A program made the translations under genes and the position numbers. A model generated the notes under the pieces. The model did no database searches and had not been told where the DNA came from. It saw nothing but the letters and a program-made list of their open reading frames with translations. From Actinomycetes bacterium (GTDB lineage: Bacteria; Actinomycetota; Thermoleophilia; RBG-16-64-13), in NCBI GenBank assembly GCA_021372435.1, contig JAJFUK010000084.1, positions 1-36,296 on the forward strand: a stretch of DNA of 36,296 bases. The letters are read 5' to 3'. Positions 1-8,942 of the stretch are shown in pieces (within the stretch, counting starts at the first letter, position 1; every line of letters starts with the position of its first letter).

Positions 1-56
1 CGCCTTGCCTGCCTTCTGCGCCCCGCGCCGCACGGCCACTCCGTAGCTCAGCATCA

Positions 57-92
57 ACAAAAGCAAATGCCGGAACCCCGCGGGGTCCGGCA
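57..92 (-). terminator. Rho-independent terminator after rplQ
   Basis: On the minus strand, 44 bases after the rplQ stop, TGCCGGA and CCCC pair with GGGG and TCCGGCA (one bulged T, tight GC loop) at 68-92. The stem is followed by a T-rich run, TTTGCTTTTGTTG. This is a classic intrinsic terminator and closes the long ribosomal transcription unit. Bases 1-56 beyond it show no recognisable gene. Confidence 0.85.
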
Positions 93-136
93 CCGGCTCC
101 CGTCACGACGTTTCGTTATGCGCCGTCTCCGAGCGC

Positions 137-487
137 TTAGACCAACTCCAGGTAGACCATCTCGGCGGAGTCGCCGGGCCGGGGGCCCAGGCGCGTGATG
201 CGTGTGTAGCCACCCGGGCGGTCGACGTATTTCGGAGCGATCTCGTTGAACAGCTTGTACGAGATCTCCTTGTTGCGCAGCTGGCTGATGGCGGTGCGCC
301 GCGAATGGAGGTCTCCGGCTTTACCCAAGGTGATCATCTTCTCGACCACCGGCCGGACCTCTTTCGCCCGGGCCTCCGTGGTCTTGATGCGCCCATGCTC
401 CAGCACAGAGCAGGCAAGGTTCGCCAGCATCTGCCGGCGATGGTCCGGCTGGATACCGAACCCTCTCCCTTTTCTCTGATGCCTCAC
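137..487 (-). CDS. rplQ: 50S ribosomal protein L17
   Basis: Large-subunit protein L17, which binds 23S rRNA near the exit tunnel. The 116-residue product has the family's usual length and blocks: MRHQRKGR at the start, TTEARAKEVRP in the middle, GGYTRITRLGPRPGD near the end, and the final ELV. The start is GTG at 485-487, one base after the rpoA stop, so translation is probably coupled to rpoA. It is the last gene of the alpha operon and is followed by a strong intrinsic terminator. Identification is secure. Confidence 0.97.
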   Translation of the reverse strand: MRHQRKGRGFGIQPDHRRQMLANLACSVLEHGRIKTTEARAKEVRPVVEKMITLGKAGDLHSRRTAISQLRNKEISYKLFNEIAPKYVDRPGGYTRITRLGPRPGDSAEMVYLELV

Positions 488-488
488 A

Positions 489-1424
489 CTACTCTCCTCT
501 GAGCTTCAGATTGTTCACTTCGAGCCGCTCGCGGACCTCGTCCAGGCTCTTGCGGCCGAAATTCGGGATGCACATGAGCTCCTGCTCCGACTTCGCCAGG
601 AGATCTCCTACCGTCTCGATCCCTTCGCGCTTCAGACAGTTGAGCGAGCGGACCCCGAGATCGAGATCATCGATGAGCATATCGTCCTCAGGTCCGCCCC
701 CCACGGGCCCCTCGTACTCATATCCGCCCCTATCCTCGTCGACATCGGCCAGGAAGATCGCGTTCAGATCATCGCGCAGCATCGTCGCGGCCTTCAACAC
801 AGCCGCCTCTGGATCGATGGCTCCGTTGGTCTCCACCTCGAGAGTCAACTTGTCGTAGTCGGTGCGCTGTCCCACCCGAGCAGGTTCGACGCCGTAGGCC
901 ACCCGGGTGACGGGCGAGAAGATCGAATCGATAGGGATCACCCCGATGGGCGCCCCCGGACGCTTGTTCTCGTCGGCCGACACATAGCCCCGCCCCCGGC
1001 GGACGTTCAGGCGCATCTCCAGGCGGCCCCCGTCTTCGAGGGTCGCGATGTGCGCCGCGGGGTTCGTCAGTTCGACCGCGGCCGGGAGCGCGATATCGCC
1101 GGCCGTGACTTCCCCCGGCCCCTCTTTGACCAGCATGACCTCGTGCTCGTCGGCCTCGCCGTGAACAACGAAGACAAGCTTCTTGAGATTGAGGATGATG
1201 TCGGTCACGTCCTCTTTGACGTGCGGCACCGTCGAGAACTCGTGCTCGACCCCGGTGATCCTGACGGCCGAGATCGCCGCTCCCTCGAGTGAGGAGAGCA
1301 GGACCCGCCGGAGGGAATTGCCGAACGTATAGCCGAAGCCCCGGGACAGCGGCTCTACGACAAAGCGGCCCCGGTTATCACCGGACGGCTCATAAACACT
1401 ATGCGGGGTGGCGAAGTCTAGCAA
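489..1424 (-). CDS. rpoA: DNA-directed RNA polymerase subunit alpha
   Basis: The alpha subunit dimerises to scaffold RNA polymerase assembly and contacts UP-element DNA and activators through its C-terminal domain. The product is 311 residues. The N-terminal assembly domain shows GFGYTFGNSLRRVLLSS. An acidic, Gly/Tyr-rich linker (about 230-250) joins it to a C-terminal domain at about 251-308. That domain keeps the DNA-contact residues R259, N262, C263 (in GVRSLNC) and the helix-hairpin-helix NFGRKSL (G290, K292, S293). The start is TTG at 1422-1424, preceded by an AGGAGGG ribosome-binding site. A paralogous copy of this C-terminal domain is fused to RpoC in the same cluster. Confidence 0.97.
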   Translation of the reverse strand: MLDFATPHSVYEPSGDNRGRFVVEPLSRGFGYTFGNSLRRVLLSSLEGAAISAVRITGVEHEFSTVPHVKEDVTDIILNLKKLVFVVHGEADEHEVMLVKEGPGEVTAGDIALPAAVELTNPAAHIATLEDGGRLEMRLNVRRGRGYVSADENKRPGAPIGVIPIDSIFSPVTRVAYGVEPARVGQRTDYDKLTLEVETNGAIDPEAAVLKAATMLRDDLNAIFLADVDEDRGGYEYEGPVGGGPEDDMLIDDLDLGVRSLNCLKREGIETVGDLLAKSEQELMCIPNFGRKSLDEVRERLEVNNLKLRGE

Positions 1425-1452
1425 TCGGCCCTCCTATCAGGCTACTTGGAGG

Positions 1453-2079
1453 CTACTTGGAGTACAACTCGACTATGAGGGACTCCTGGATGGGAATGTC
1501 GATATCGACACGTTCAGGCTGCCGCAGGACCTTGCCCACCAGGTTGTCATGATCGGCCTGCAGCCAAGCCGGCACCGACGCCGTAAGGTCTGTCGAATCC
1601 TCGATGACCGCCTTGAGGCCCTCGCTGTCCAGAACGGCAGTGATCACATCGTCGGCTTTGACCCGGTACGAAGGGATGTTCACCCGGCGCCCGTTGACGG
1701 TGAAGTGTCCGTGCCTCACGAGCTGCCGGGCCTGCCGCCGTGAGGCGCCGAACCCCAGACGGTAGACCACGTTGTCCAGACGGAGCTCAAGCAGGCGCAG
1801 CAGGTTCTCGCCGGTGACGCCCGACTGCCTGGCGGCGGCCTCGTAGTAGTTGCGGAACTGCTTTTCGAGAACGCCGTAGTAGCGACGGGCTTTCTGCTTC
1901 TCGCGCAACTGCGTCAGGTACTCCGACTGCTTGCGCCTGCGGCCCCGGCCGTGTTCGCCCGGGGGATAAGCGCGGCGGTCGACGGCGCACTTGTCGGTCA
2001 GACAGCGCTCGCCCTTGAGAAGGAGCTTCTCCCCCTCACGACGGCACTGCTTGCACTGCGGAGACTTGTCTCTGGCCAT
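1453..2079 (-). CDS. rpsD: 30S ribosomal protein S4
   Basis: S4 nucleates assembly of the 30S body by binding the 5' domain of 16S rRNA, and in many bacteria it represses its own operon. The 208-residue product has the zinc-binding (C+) N-terminus with Cys 9, 12, 26 and 31, and an S4 RNA-binding domain ([20 protein letters not shown]). It starts with ATG. It sits 12 bp after rpsK and 28 bp before rpoA, the usual order in Gram-positive-type alpha operons. Confidence 0.97.
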   Translation of the reverse strand: MARDKSPQCKQCRREGEKLLLKGERCLTDKCAVDRRAYPPGEHGRGRRRKQSEYLTQLREKQKARRYYGVLEKQFRNYYEAAARQSGVTGENLLRLLELRLDNVVYRLGFGASRRQARQLVRHGHFTVNGRRVNIPSYRVKADDVITAVLDSEGLKAVIEDSTDLTASVPAWLQADHDNLVGKVLRQPERVDIDIPIQESLIVELYSK

Positions 2080-2091
2080 GTCCGCCGCCCC

Positions 2092-2499
2092 TTATACCCG
2101 GCGCCGTTTCTTGGGACGGCAACCGTTGTGAGGAATAGGGGTCACATCTTTGACGCTGGCCACATCGATGCCGGTGGCCTGCAGAGAGCGTATAGCGGTC
2201 TCCCGGCCGCTTCCCGGACCCTTGACATAGCAGTCGACCTTTTGCAGTCCGTGCTCCATGGCGGCACGAGCGGCTTTCTCCGCCGTGACCTGGGCGGCGA
2301 AGGGAGTGGACTTGCGCGAGCCCTTGAAGCCCGCCGATCCGGCACTCGCCCATGCGATCACATTGCCCTCTTTGTCGGTGAGTGTGACCAGGGTGTTGTT
2401 GAACGACGTCTTGATGTAGGCATTACCTACAGCGATGCTCTTCCGCACCTTGCGGCGCCGTCCACGCGGACCGGCGACAGTACGCTTCGGTTTCGGCAT
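2092..2499 (-). CDS. rpsK: 30S ribosomal protein S11
   Basis: S11 lies on the 30S platform and helps shape the mRNA exit path with S7 and S18. The 135-residue product carries the family blocks [10 protein letters not shown] and [15 protein letters not shown], and the basic C-terminal tail [18 protein letters not shown]. It starts with ATG at 2499. A 47-bp gap separates it from rpsM and 12 bp from rpsD, consistent with co-transcription. Identification is secure. Confidence 0.97.
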   Translation of the reverse strand: MPKPKRTVAGPRGRRRKVRKSIAVGNAYIKTSFNNTLVTLTDKEGNVIAWASAGSAGFKGSRKSTPFAAQVTAEKAARAAMEHGLQKVDCYVKGPGSGRETAIRSLQATGIDVASVKDVTPIPHNGCRPKKRRRV

Positions 2500-2546
2500 G
2501 TCTCTTGCTCTCCGTCCCTAGATATCTCTGCGAGGCAGCCGCCCGG

Positions 2547-2924
2547 CTAGACCCGCACCTTCTTCTTGACGCCCACGGTAGGCTTGTGCCCTTTGCGCAC
2601 CCGGGCGTTGGTCTTGGTGCGCTGCCCACGGACGGGCATACCGCGACGATGCCGTATGCCCCGGTAGCAACCGATCTCCATGAGTCGCTTGATGTTCTGG
2701 CTGCGCTCACGCCGAAGATCGCCCTCTACCATGACGTTCTCCTCGATGTAGCTGCGCAGACGGACCTCTTCGTCCTCGGTAAGATCCTTCACGTGGGTGT
2801 CAGGGTCGATGTTGACGGCTGCGAGGATCTTGTTGGACATGGACCGGCCGATGCCATATACGTACGTCAGACCGATCTCGATCCGCTTCTCCCGAGGGAG
2901 AGTGACACCAGCGATACGAGCCAT
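2547..2924 (-). CDS. rpsM: 30S ribosomal protein S13
   Basis: S13 is a 30S head protein that forms inter-subunit bridges with L5 and touches the P-site tRNA through its C-terminal tail. The 125-residue product has [19 protein letters not shown], the helix-turn region [11 protein letters not shown], and the conserved [18 protein letters not shown] tail. It starts with ATG at 2924, 9 bp after the rpmJ stop. Confidence 0.97.
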   Translation of the reverse strand: MARIAGVTLPREKRIEIGLTYVYGIGRSMSNKILAAVNIDPDTHVKDLTEDEEVRLRSYIEENVMVEGDLRRERSQNIKRLMEIGCYRGIRHRRGMPVRGQRTKTNARVRKGHKPTVGVKKKVRV

Positions 2925-2933
2925 ACGCTACTC

Positions 2934-3047
2934 CTAACCCTGCCGCTGCTTGTGGCGCGGATTCTGGCAGATGACGATGACCACGCCCCTCCGCCTGATC
3001 ACCTTGCACTTTTCACACATCGGCCTGACCGACGCTCTGACTTTCAT
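2934..3047 (-). CDS. rpmJ: 50S ribosomal protein L36
   Basis: This very small gene encodes 37 residues: [19 protein letters not shown], then [18 protein letters not shown]. It is the zinc-binding form of L36, with the CEKC pair, a third Cys in VICQNP and a His in PRHKQ as the expected ligands. ATG at 3045-3047 follows the infA stop by 14 bp. It lies in its standard place between infA and rpsM. Loss of the zinc form would normally be matched by a Cys-less paralogue elsewhere, but here the zinc form is intact. Confidence 0.95.
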   Translation of the reverse strand: MKVRASVRPMCEKCKVIRRRGVVIVICQNPRHKQRQG

Positions 3048-3061
3048 CTGACGCCCTTCCT

Positions 3062-3283
3062 CTACTTGAAGCGATACGTGATCCGCCCACGAGTGAGATC
3101 GTAAGGCGACAGCTCGACCTTCACCCTGTCTCCGGGCAGGATCCGTATGTAGTTCATACGCATCTTGCCTGATATGTGCGCCAGTATCTCCAGTTCGTTG
3201 TCGAGCTTCACCCTGAACATGGTGTTGGGCAAGGCTTCGACTACCTCGCCCTCAAGCTCTATCGCCTCTTCTTTAGGAGACAC
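3062..3283 (-). CDS. infA: Translation initiation factor IF-1
   Basis: IF-1 binds the ribosomal A site during initiation and supports IF-2 and IF-3. The 73-residue product is a single OB fold with the family sequence [19 protein letters not shown] and ending in [11 protein letters not shown]. The start is GTG at 3281-3283, with an AAGGTGA ribosome-binding site upstream. The 65-bp gap to map holds a possible internal promoter, so infA and the alpha genes may be boosted independently of the spc genes. Confidence 0.96.
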   Translation of the reverse strand: MSPKEEAIELEGEVVEALPNTMFRVKLDNELEILAHISGKMRMNYIRILPGDRVKVELSPYDLTRGRITYRFK

Positions 3284-3324
3284 TGCCCGTCACCTTCATG
3301 ACCCCGCCCAAACGCCGGCCGCGT

Positions 3325-3333
3325 ATCTTACCA
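3325..3333 (-). promoter_or_regulatory. Possible extended -10 promoter before infA
   Basis: On the minus strand, TGG TAAGAT (extended -10 form TGNTANNNT) lies about 40 bp upstream of the infA start, in the only sizeable gap between map and infA. No convincing -35 hexamer sits 16-18 bp further upstream. The same TGN plus TANNNT pattern occurs at better promoters in this window (rpsL, rplJ, rpoB), which is the main reason to list it. Confidence 0.3.
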
Positions 3334-3348
3334 CACCCCGCCATCCTC

Positions 3349-4110
3349 CTAGACTCCTGCTACTTCAGCCACGGTAAGGATAAGCGGCCCGTTCTTGGTG
3401 ATGGCCACCGTATGCTCGAAATGGGCCGACAGACTGCCGTCCTTGGTGTATACGGCCCACGAGTCGGCGCCGATCTCCACTTCGAAACCGCCCATGTTGA
3501 TCATGGGTTCGATAGCCAGCACCATGCCTTCGCGCAACTCCGGACCCTGGCCGGGAGGACCGAAGTTCGGCACCTGGGGGTCTTCGTGCATGTCACGTCC
3601 GACCCCATGTCCCACCATGCTCTGCACGACGGAGTAACCGTGCGCCTCAGCATGCGTCTGCACGGCATGGGAGATGTCACCCACCCGGTTGCCGATCCGG
3701 CACTGGGCGATCCCCTTCATGAGCGACTCTTGCGTCACCCGCAGTAACCGCTGAGCGTCCTCCGCGATCTCGCCGACCGGGAACGTACTGGCCGCGTCGG
3801 CGACGTAGCCATCCATAGTCACGCCCACGTCGACGCCCAAGATGTCGCCCTCACGGAGCCGCACCCTCCCGGGGATGCCGTGTACGACCATGTCGTTGGG
3901 CGAAGCGCAGATGGATCCCGGGAAACCACGGTAGCCCTTGAAGGTCGGTATGCCGCCCTCGCTTCTGATGTACTTCTCTGCCAACCGATCCAGCTCTTTC
4001 GTCGTGATCCCGGGCTCGATGGTCCGCCCCAGCAGGTCCAGACATCCCCTGACCACCCTGCCCGCTCGGGCCATCTTCTCTATCTCCGCCTGTGACTTCC
4101 TGATGATCAA
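3349..4110 (-). CDS. map: Type I methionine aminopeptidase
   Basis: Removes the N-terminal Met from nascent proteins using two divalent metal ions. With the TTG start at 4108-4110 the product is 253 residues and begins MIIRKSQAEIEKM, as type I enzymes usually do. The metal ligands are visible: D94 and D105 (GVDVGVTMDGYVADAAST), H168 (GHGVGRDMHEDP), E201 (AIEPM) and E232 (FEHT), plus H77 in the substrate pocket. No zinc-finger extension is present. A longer GTG start at 4212 exists, but it would overlap adk by 65 bp and adds a low-complexity Arg-rich leader, so it is not preferred. Confidence 0.93.
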   Translation of the reverse strand: MIIRKSQAEIEKMARAGRVVRGCLDLLGRTIEPGITTKELDRLAEKYIRSEGGIPTFKGYRGFPGSICASPNDMVVHGIPGRVRLREGDILGVDVGVTMDGYVADAASTFPVGEIAEDAQRLLRVTQESLMKGIAQCRIGNRVGDISHAVQTHAEAHGYSVVQSMVGHGVGRDMHEDPQVPNFGPPGQGPELREGMVLAIEPMINMGGFEVEIGADSWAVYTKDGSLSAHFEHTVAITKNGPLILTVAEVAGV

Positions 4111-4147
4111 AGCGGGTCCGCTCTTGACCTTTCCACCTGCCGCCGGG

Positions 4148-4810
4148 TCACGCGCCGGACGGACCGAGCGCCGCGCGGATATCCTCGTATGTCGCTTCGG
4201 GGGGTTGCGCACCGTCGATGCGCGCCACCAGCCCGGCCCTGTCGTAGTAGTCGATCAGAGGTTCCGTCTGCTTCTGATAGACCTCCAGCCGGTTACGGAC
4301 CGTCGCCTCGGTGTCGTCGTCGCGTTGGTACAACTCGCCGCCGCAGACGTCACACACGCCCTCCTGCTTGGGCGGCGAGAACAGCACATGGAAGGGCGTC
4401 TGGCACGACCGGCAGATACGGCGCCCTGTGAGACGACGTATCAACAGGTCTTCATCCACGAGAAGCACCAAGACCTTCGTCACCGATCGGCCCAGGCCGT
4501 CCAAGACTTCGTCCAACGCCTCCGCCTGGGGGATGGTCCGGGGAAAGCCGTCCATCAAGAACCCCTTGGCCGTGTCCGGCTCCTGGAGGCGATCCTTGAC
4601 GATGCCGATGACGACACTGTCGGGCACCAGCTCGCCCGCATCCATGTACTTCTTCGCCTCCAGGCCCATCTGGGTCTGGTTCTTCACCGCCGCGCGCAGG
4701 ATGTCACCCGTGGATATGTGGGGGATGCCGTACTCCGCCACGATACGCCCGGCCTGGGTGCCTTTACCCGCTCCCGGGGGGCCAAGCAGGATGAGATTGA
4801 ACTGGGTCAT
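4148..4810 (-). CDS. adk: Adenylate kinase
   Basis: Catalyses ATP + AMP = 2 ADP in the cytoplasm. The 220-residue product has the P-loop GPPGAGKGT (10-18), the AMP-binding segment STGDILR, and DGFPRT. It is the long-LID, zinc-binding type: Cys 133 and 136 and Cys 153 and 156 form the LID site (CRSC, CDVC). The ATG at 4808-4810 is chosen because it directly precedes the P-loop strand. It lies 26 bp after secY and 37 bp before map, the classic secY-adk-map arrangement. Confidence 0.96.
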   Translation of the reverse strand: MTQFNLILLGPPGAGKGTQAGRIVAEYGIPHISTGDILRAAVKNQTQMGLEAKKYMDAGELVPDSVVIGIVKDRLQEPDTAKGFLMDGFPRTIPQAEALDEVLDGLGRSVTKVLVLLVDEDLLIRRLTGRRICRSCQTPFHVLFSPPKQEGVCDVCGGELYQRDDDTEATVRNRLEVYQKQTEPLIDYYDRAGLVARIDGAQPPEATYEDIRAALGPSGA

Positions 4811-4836
4811 TGCGTTCCCTCCATTGCCGGCCGGTA

Positions 4837-6099
4837 TCACTTCAGGAATCCTTCGTAGTGCCTCATGAGCAACTGGGCCTCCATCTGCTGCATGGTGTCG
4901 AGGGCGACACCCACGACGATCAGGAGCGACGTCCCTCCGAAGTAGAACTGGACGTCCATCACCGTGTAGAGCACGGTAGGCAGCAATACGATGGCCGCCA
5001 GGAACAGCGCCCCGGGGAACGTGATGCGCGTGAGCACCCGGTCGAGATAGGCCGCCGTCGGACGCCCGGGACGGATGCCGGGTACGAAGCCGCCGTACTT
5101 CTTGAGGTTGTCGGCCTGGTCGATCGGATTGAACTGTACCGCGGTATAGAAGTAAGTGAAGAGGACGATGAGGATGACCTCGGCCCCTATGTACCACCAG
5201 GAACTGGGGCTGAAGATCTCGGCCAGCTTCTGTGTCCAGCCCCAGGGGACCATCTGCGCGAGAGTTACAGGGAAGAGCAGGACCGACGACGCGAAGATGA
5301 CCGGAATGACGCCGGCCATGTTGATGCGCAGGGGCAGATATGTACTCTGTCCCCCATAGACCTTTCGTCCGACCACCCGTTTCGCATACTGCACAGGAAT
5401 GCGCCGCTGTCCCTGGGTTATGTAGATGACCGCCATCACTACCAACAGAGCGATGACGCCCATGGCGATCCAGATGCCTGGGTTCATCTGGAAGAGCTTC
5501 CATAAGCCGCTGGGGAGACGGGAGACGATGCTCGCGAAGATCATGAGGGAGATGCCGTTCCCGATGCCTCGTTGCGTGACCAGCTCGCCCAGCCACATGA
5601 CCAGGATCGCGCCCACCGTGAGATTCACCACGACCAGGATGACGTTGGTGGCCGTGAAGGTGCTGTTGCCCATAGCATCAGGGGGGAAAGCCCCATAGCT
5701 GCGGAACAGGAAGACGAAGCCGATCGCTTCGATAAGAGCAAGACCGGCCGTGAAGTACCTGGTGTACTGATTGACCTTCTTCTGCCCCGATGGCCCCTCT
5801 TTCATGAGGGCTTCCAGGCGGGGGCTCACCATGGTAAGCAGCTGGATGATGATCGACGCAGTGATGTACGGCATGATGCCCATGGCGAACACGGCCATCT
5901 GCTGCAGCGCGCCCCCCGTGAACAGGTCGTAGAAATCGAACACGCCGCCCGTGTTGAAGACCTCCTGCACGGACTGCATATCGATGCCCGGCACCGGGAT
6001 GTAGCATCCGAGCCGGTAGATAGCGATGATCAGAGCCGTGAAGAGGAGCTTCTTCCGGAGATCCGGGAGCCTCCAGGCATTCAGCAGAGACTGGAACAT
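4837..6099 (-). CDS. secY: Protein translocase channel subunit SecY
   Basis: SecY is the membrane pore through which Sec substrates cross or enter the cytoplasmic membrane, with SecE (encoded at 31392-31724) and SecG. The 420-residue product has about ten hydrophobic segments. The early cytoplasmic part reads MFQSLLNAWRLPDLRKK, and the conserved SecA/ribosome-binding loop is FVPGIRPGRPTAAYLDR. ATG at 6097-6099. It sits in the spc operon between rplO and adk. Confidence 0.97.
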   Translation of the reverse strand: MFQSLLNAWRLPDLRKKLLFTALIIAIYRLGCYIPVPGIDMQSVQEVFNTGGVFDFYDLFTGGALQQMAVFAMGIMPYITASIIIQLLTMVSPRLEALMKEGPSGQKKVNQYTRYFTAGLALIEAIGFVFLFRSYGAFPPDAMGNSTFTATNVILVVVNLTVGAILVMWLGELVTQRGIGNGISLMIFASIVSRLPSGLWKLFQMNPGIWIAMGVIALLVVMAVIYITQGQRRIPVQYAKRVVGRKVYGGQSTYLPLRINMAGVIPVIFASSVLLFPVTLAQMVPWGWTQKLAEIFSPSSWWYIGAEVILIVLFTYFYTAVQFNPIDQADNLKKYGGFVPGIRPGRPTAAYLDRVLTRITFPGALFLAAIVLLPTVLYTVMDVQFYFGGTSLLIVVGVALDTMQQMEAQLLMRHYEGFLK

Positions 6100-6141
6100 C
6101 AGCTTCTCACCCCTAGGGTCCGCAGGTCGTCGGTCGGCACT

Positions 6142-6618
6142 CTACGAGATCACTTCCACCGTGCCCCCCGCGGCTTCTATCTTGGCCACGGCGGCAGCGC
6201 TGAAGCCGTGGGCTTTGACGGTGAGGGGCTCCGTCAATTCGCCCGTGGCAAGGATCTTGACCCTTTCGTCGAGCTTCTTGATGATGCCTCTCTCCAGCAA
6301 GGCCTCGGGCGACACCACTTCGCCGGCCGCGAAAACGGAGAGGCGCGACAGGTTGACCGGCGTCGTGTAGGTGCGGAACGGACCGATAGGCATGGCGGTC
6401 TTGGCCAGGGGGCCGCGGAGCTTGGGAAGCCTCATGTGCAGAGGCATCTGCCCACCCTCGTAGCGAGGCGATATCCGCCCGCCCGATCTTTGCTTGGAGC
6501 CTTTGGCGCCCCGGCCCGCCGTCTTGCCCAGGCCTGAGCCCTCGCCCCGACCCACGCGCTTCTTGCCGCGCCGGGCCCCGGGGTTGGGCTGCAGATTGTG
6601 CAGGAAGATGTCTCCCAT
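6142..6618 (-). CDS. rplO: 50S ribosomal protein L15
   Basis: L15 is a late-assembly 23S rRNA-binding protein. The 158-residue product has a long, basic, glycine-rich N-terminal extension (GARRGKKRVGRGEGSGLGKT, then GRGAKGSKQRSGG) that threads into the rRNA, followed by a globular domain with TTY-type and VSPEALLERGIIKK blocks. ATG at 6618, 2 bp after the rpmD stop, implies translational coupling. Confidence 0.97.
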   Translation of the reverse strand: MGDIFLHNLQPNPGARRGKKRVGRGEGSGLGKTAGRGAKGSKQRSGGRISPRYEGGQMPLHMRLPKLRGPLAKTAMPIGPFRTYTTPVNLSRLSVFAAGEVVSPEALLERGIIKKLDERVKILATGELTEPLTVKAHGFSAAAVAKIEAAGGTVEVIS

Positions 6619-6620
6619 CT

Positions 6621-6812
6621 CTATCCTTTGTCTTCGATGTCGACCACTTCCACCTGGAGCATATACGCGACCTTCTGCACCATGCCCCGGATGGTGGGGG
6701 CATCCTCGTGATAGACGGTCTGTCCCATGCGGCTGATGCCCAGGGCATCCAGCGTGGCCTTATGGTCTTTCTTGCGATTGATGCGGCTCTTGACCTGAGT
6801 GATCTTCAGCAT
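6621..6812 (-). CDS. rpmD: 50S ribosomal protein L30
   Basis: L30 is a small large-subunit protein. From ATG at 6810-6812 the product is 63 residues, MLKITQVKSRINRKKDHKAT and onward, with the conserved TLDALGISRMGQTV and the IRGMVQKVAYML helix. This start is preceded at good spacing by GGGGAG. A GTG three codons upstream overlaps the rpsE stop (GTGA) and would add MTG, but its ribosome-binding site is poorer. Confidence 0.93.
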   Translation of the reverse strand: MLKITQVKSRINRKKDHKATLDALGISRMGQTVYHEDAPTIRGMVQKVAYMLQVEVVDIEDKG

Positions 6813-6817
6813 ACCCG

Positions 6818-7384
6818 TCACTCCCCGGCCGGATCGCCGGTCGCCGGCGTCGAGAGCTCGGGCTCCGCTTCTTCGAGCGGCGCCTTGCCCAGTATCTCCC
6901 TCACCGTCTTGCCCCGCTGGGCGGCGATGTCCTGGGGACGACGCAGAGAACGAAGGCCCTGCTCGGCCGCGCGCACCATGTTGATCGGGTTGGTGGTGCC
7001 CAAGGACTTCGTCAGGACGTCGTGGACCCCGCCCAGTTCCAGTAGAGCCCGCACCCCGCCTCCTGCGATGACGCCGGTGCCCGCGGAGGCCGGACGCATG
7101 ACCACGCGACCCGCCCCGTAGTGGCCGAGGACCTCATGCGTGATGGTAGTGCCGTGCTTGGGTACGACGAACAGGTTCTTGCGGGCATCCTCGATCGCCT
7201 TCTGGATGGCGAGGGGGACTTCTTTGGCTTTGCCATACCCCACACCGACGGTGCTCTCGCGGTCACCGACCGCGACCAGGGCGGTGAACGAGAAGCGCCG
7301 GCCCCCCTTGACCACCTTGGCCACCCGGTTGATATGAATCACGCTCTCCTCGAGGTTGAGCGCATCTGCCTTGATCTGTGCCAA
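6818..7384 (-). CDS. rpsE: 30S ribosomal protein S5
   Basis: S5 sits at the mRNA entry site and contributes to decoding fidelity and helicase activity. The 188-residue product has the double-stranded-RNA-binding-like N-terminal domain ([17 protein letters not shown]) and the C-terminal domain with [15 protein letters not shown] and the [13 protein letters not shown] loop. An acidic C-terminal tail (about 20 residues) is longer than usual. The start is TTG at 7382-7384, with AGGTAGGAC upstream. Confidence 0.96.
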   Translation of the reverse strand: MAQIKADALNLEESVIHINRVAKVVKGGRRFSFTALVAVGDRESTVGVGYGKAKEVPLAIQKAIEDARKNLFVVPKHGTTITHEVLGHYGAGRVVMRPASAGTGVIAGGGVRALLELGGVHDVLTKSLGTTNPINMVRAAEQGLRSLRRPQDIAAQRGKTVREILGKAPLEEAEPELSTPATGDPAGE

Positions 7385-7403
7385 AGTCCTACCTCTCTCT
7401 CCC

Positions 7404-7760
7404 TCAGAAGTCCAGGCCGCCCTGCCGGGCGCCTTCGGCCAGAGCCTTCACCCGGCCGTGATACAGATACGGCCCCCGGTCGAAGACCACACGCTCGATG
7501 CCGGCGGCCTTCGCGCGTTGTGCCAGCAACTCGCCTACTTTGGCGGCCTGGTCCGTCTTCGACAGGCCCTTCTCGGCGACATGGACACTGCCGGCGCTGG
7601 CCAGCGTACGGCCGGCGCCGTCATCGATGATCTGCGCCCACACGGCCCGGTTGGAGCGGAAGACCGAAAGACGGGGACGTTCGGCGGTGCCCCGCACCTG
7701 GCTGCGCACGCGGGTGGCCCGCCGCGCCCGTTTCGCGTTCTCTCTCTCTTGAATGCTCAT
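7404..7760 (-). CDS. rplR: 50S ribosomal protein L18
   Basis: L18 delivers 5S rRNA to the large subunit together with L5. The 118-residue product shows the basic N-terminus [18 protein letters not shown], the [18 protein letters not shown] strand pair, and the C-terminal [20 protein letters not shown] helix. ATG at 7758-7760. It lies between rplF and rpsE, as in other spc operons. Confidence 0.97.
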   Translation of the reverse strand: MSIQERENAKRARRATRVRSQVRGTAERPRLSVFRSNRAVWAQIIDDGAGRTLASAGSVHVAEKGLSKTDQAAKVGELLAQRAKAAGIERVVFDRGPYLYHGRVKALAEGARQGGLDF

Positions 7761-7792
7761 CGTGCCCTCTTCCTGTTGTGGTCGTGCGCTCC

Positions 7793-8326
7793 CTAGGCCC
7801 GCTTGCCGACCTTGCGCCGCACCACTTCGCCCTCGTAGCGGATACCCTTGCCCTTGTAAGGCTCCGGTTTGCGGATGGCGCGGATCTCGGCCGCCACCTG
7901 ACCGACCCGTTGCTTGTCGATCCCCTTCACCACGATCTGCGTAGGCACGGGTACGTCGAACTCGATGTTCTCTGGAGGCGGCACGACCACAGGGTGGGAG
8001 TAGCCCACCAGAATCTCGAGATCGGCCCCCTTCTTGGAGGCACGGTAACCGACGCCCTGGATCTCCAGCTTCTTCTCGAACCCGGTGGTCACCCCGGTGA
8101 CCATGTTGGAGAGAAGCGTGCGGGTGAGACCGTGCAGGGAGCGGTTCGGGCCGGAATCATCAGGGCGGGTCACGGTCATGACGCCGTCGTCCAAGGTCAC
8201 CTGCATGTTCGGATGCACTTCCAGGGACAGTTGCCCCTTGGGACCTTTGACGGCGACACTGTTCCCGGCGATCGTGACATCCACGCCGGCCGGGATGGTT
8301 ATGGGTGCTCTACCTATCCTAGACAT
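7793..8326 (-). CDS. rplF: 50S ribosomal protein L6
   Basis: L6 lies near the sarcin-ricin loop and factor-binding site. The 177-residue product begins [15 protein letters not shown] (ATG at 8324-8326). It has two related alpha/beta domains, with the family C-terminus containing [21 protein letters not shown] longer reading upstream would overlap rpsH and adds no conserved sequence, so this ATG, 4 bp after the rpsH stop, is preferred. Confidence 0.97.
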   Translation of the reverse strand: MSRIGRAPITIPAGVDVTIAGNSVAVKGPKGQLSLEVHPNMQVTLDDGVMTVTRPDDSGPNRSLHGLTRTLLSNMVTGVTTGFEKKLEIQGVGYRASKKGADLEILVGYSHPVVVPPPENIEFDVPVPTQIVVKGIDKQRVGQVAAEIRAIRKPEPYKGKGIRYEGEVVRRKVGKRA

Positions 8327-8330
8327 ATCG

Positions 8331-8729
8331 TTACCACACGAAGCAGACGACTTCGCCGCCCACACCCAGCCGCTCAGCCTCTCGGGCGGTCATGAGACCG
8401 CGCGAGGTAGAGATGACGGCGGTGCCCAGCCCCCCGAGGACCCTGGGGAGGTTGTCCTTCTTGGCGTAGATGCGGCGGCCCGGCTTACTGACCCTTTTGA
8501 CCTGGGAGATGACACGGCGTCGACCGTCGGTGTACTTGAGCTCGATCACCAGCTTGTCGAAGCTGCTCCCCTTGACCACCGAATACCCGGCGATGTAACC
8601 CTCGTCTCGGAGAACGCGGGCCAACTCCAGCTTCTGCGCGGAAGCGGGCATCTCGACCTGGGCGTGGAGCGCCTTGTTGGCGTTCCGTATGCGGGTCAGC
8701 ATATCGGCGATGGGATCGGTGTGCGACAT
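8331..8729 (-). CDS. rpsH: 30S ribosomal protein S8
   Basis: S8 binds the central domain of 16S rRNA and is the spc-operon repressor in Escherichia coli. The 132-residue product starts [20 protein letters not shown] and ends with the family block [20 protein letters not shown] followed by VVCFVW. ATG at 8727-8729, 8 bp after rpsN. Confidence 0.97.
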   Translation of the reverse strand: MSHTDPIADMLTRIRNANKALHAQVEMPASAQKLELARVLRDEGYIAGYSVVKGSSFDKLVIELKYTDGRRRVISQVKRVSKPGRRIYAKKDNLPRVLGGLGTAVISTSRGLMTAREAERLGVGGEVVCFVW

Positions 8730-8737
8730 GACCCCTC

Positions 8738-8923
8738 CTACCAGCTCGACTTGGTGACCCCGGGGATCAATCCCTGGTGGGCCAGCTCACGAAGACAGAT
8801 GCGACACAGGCCGAAGCGGCGGACATAGCCCCGCGGCCGCCCACACCGATAGCACCGGTTGTGGACCCGCACCGCGTGCTTCTGCGGACGCCGTGCCTTA
8901 GCGATCATCGATTTCTTTGCCAT
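8738..8923 (-). CDS. rpsN: 30S ribosomal protein S14, zinc-binding type Z
   Basis: S14 is a late 30S head protein. The 61-residue product is the short, zinc-dependent form: CYRCGRP and CRICLRE supply four Cys ligands around the RGYVRRFG core, and the C-terminus is the typical [10 protein letters not shown]. The short form at this place is normal for Gram-positive-type and thermophilic bacteria. ATG at 8923, 19 bp after rplE. Confidence 0.97.
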   Translation of the reverse strand: MAKKSMIAKARRPQKHAVRVHNRCYRCGRPRGYVRRFGLCRICLRELAHQGLIPGVTKSSW

Positions 8924-8942
8924 GCGCAGATGCTCCTATCCT

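Noticed and set aside
4111-4212. Longer start for map at 4212
   Set aside because: It overlaps adk by 65 bp and adds a low-complexity Arg-rich leader. The TTG at 4110 gives the usual family N-terminus.
4148-5596. A 482-codon frame joining adk with sequence inside secY
   Set aside because: The upstream part is an out-of-frame reading of secY. The P-loop and N-terminus of adenylate kinase fix its start at 4810.
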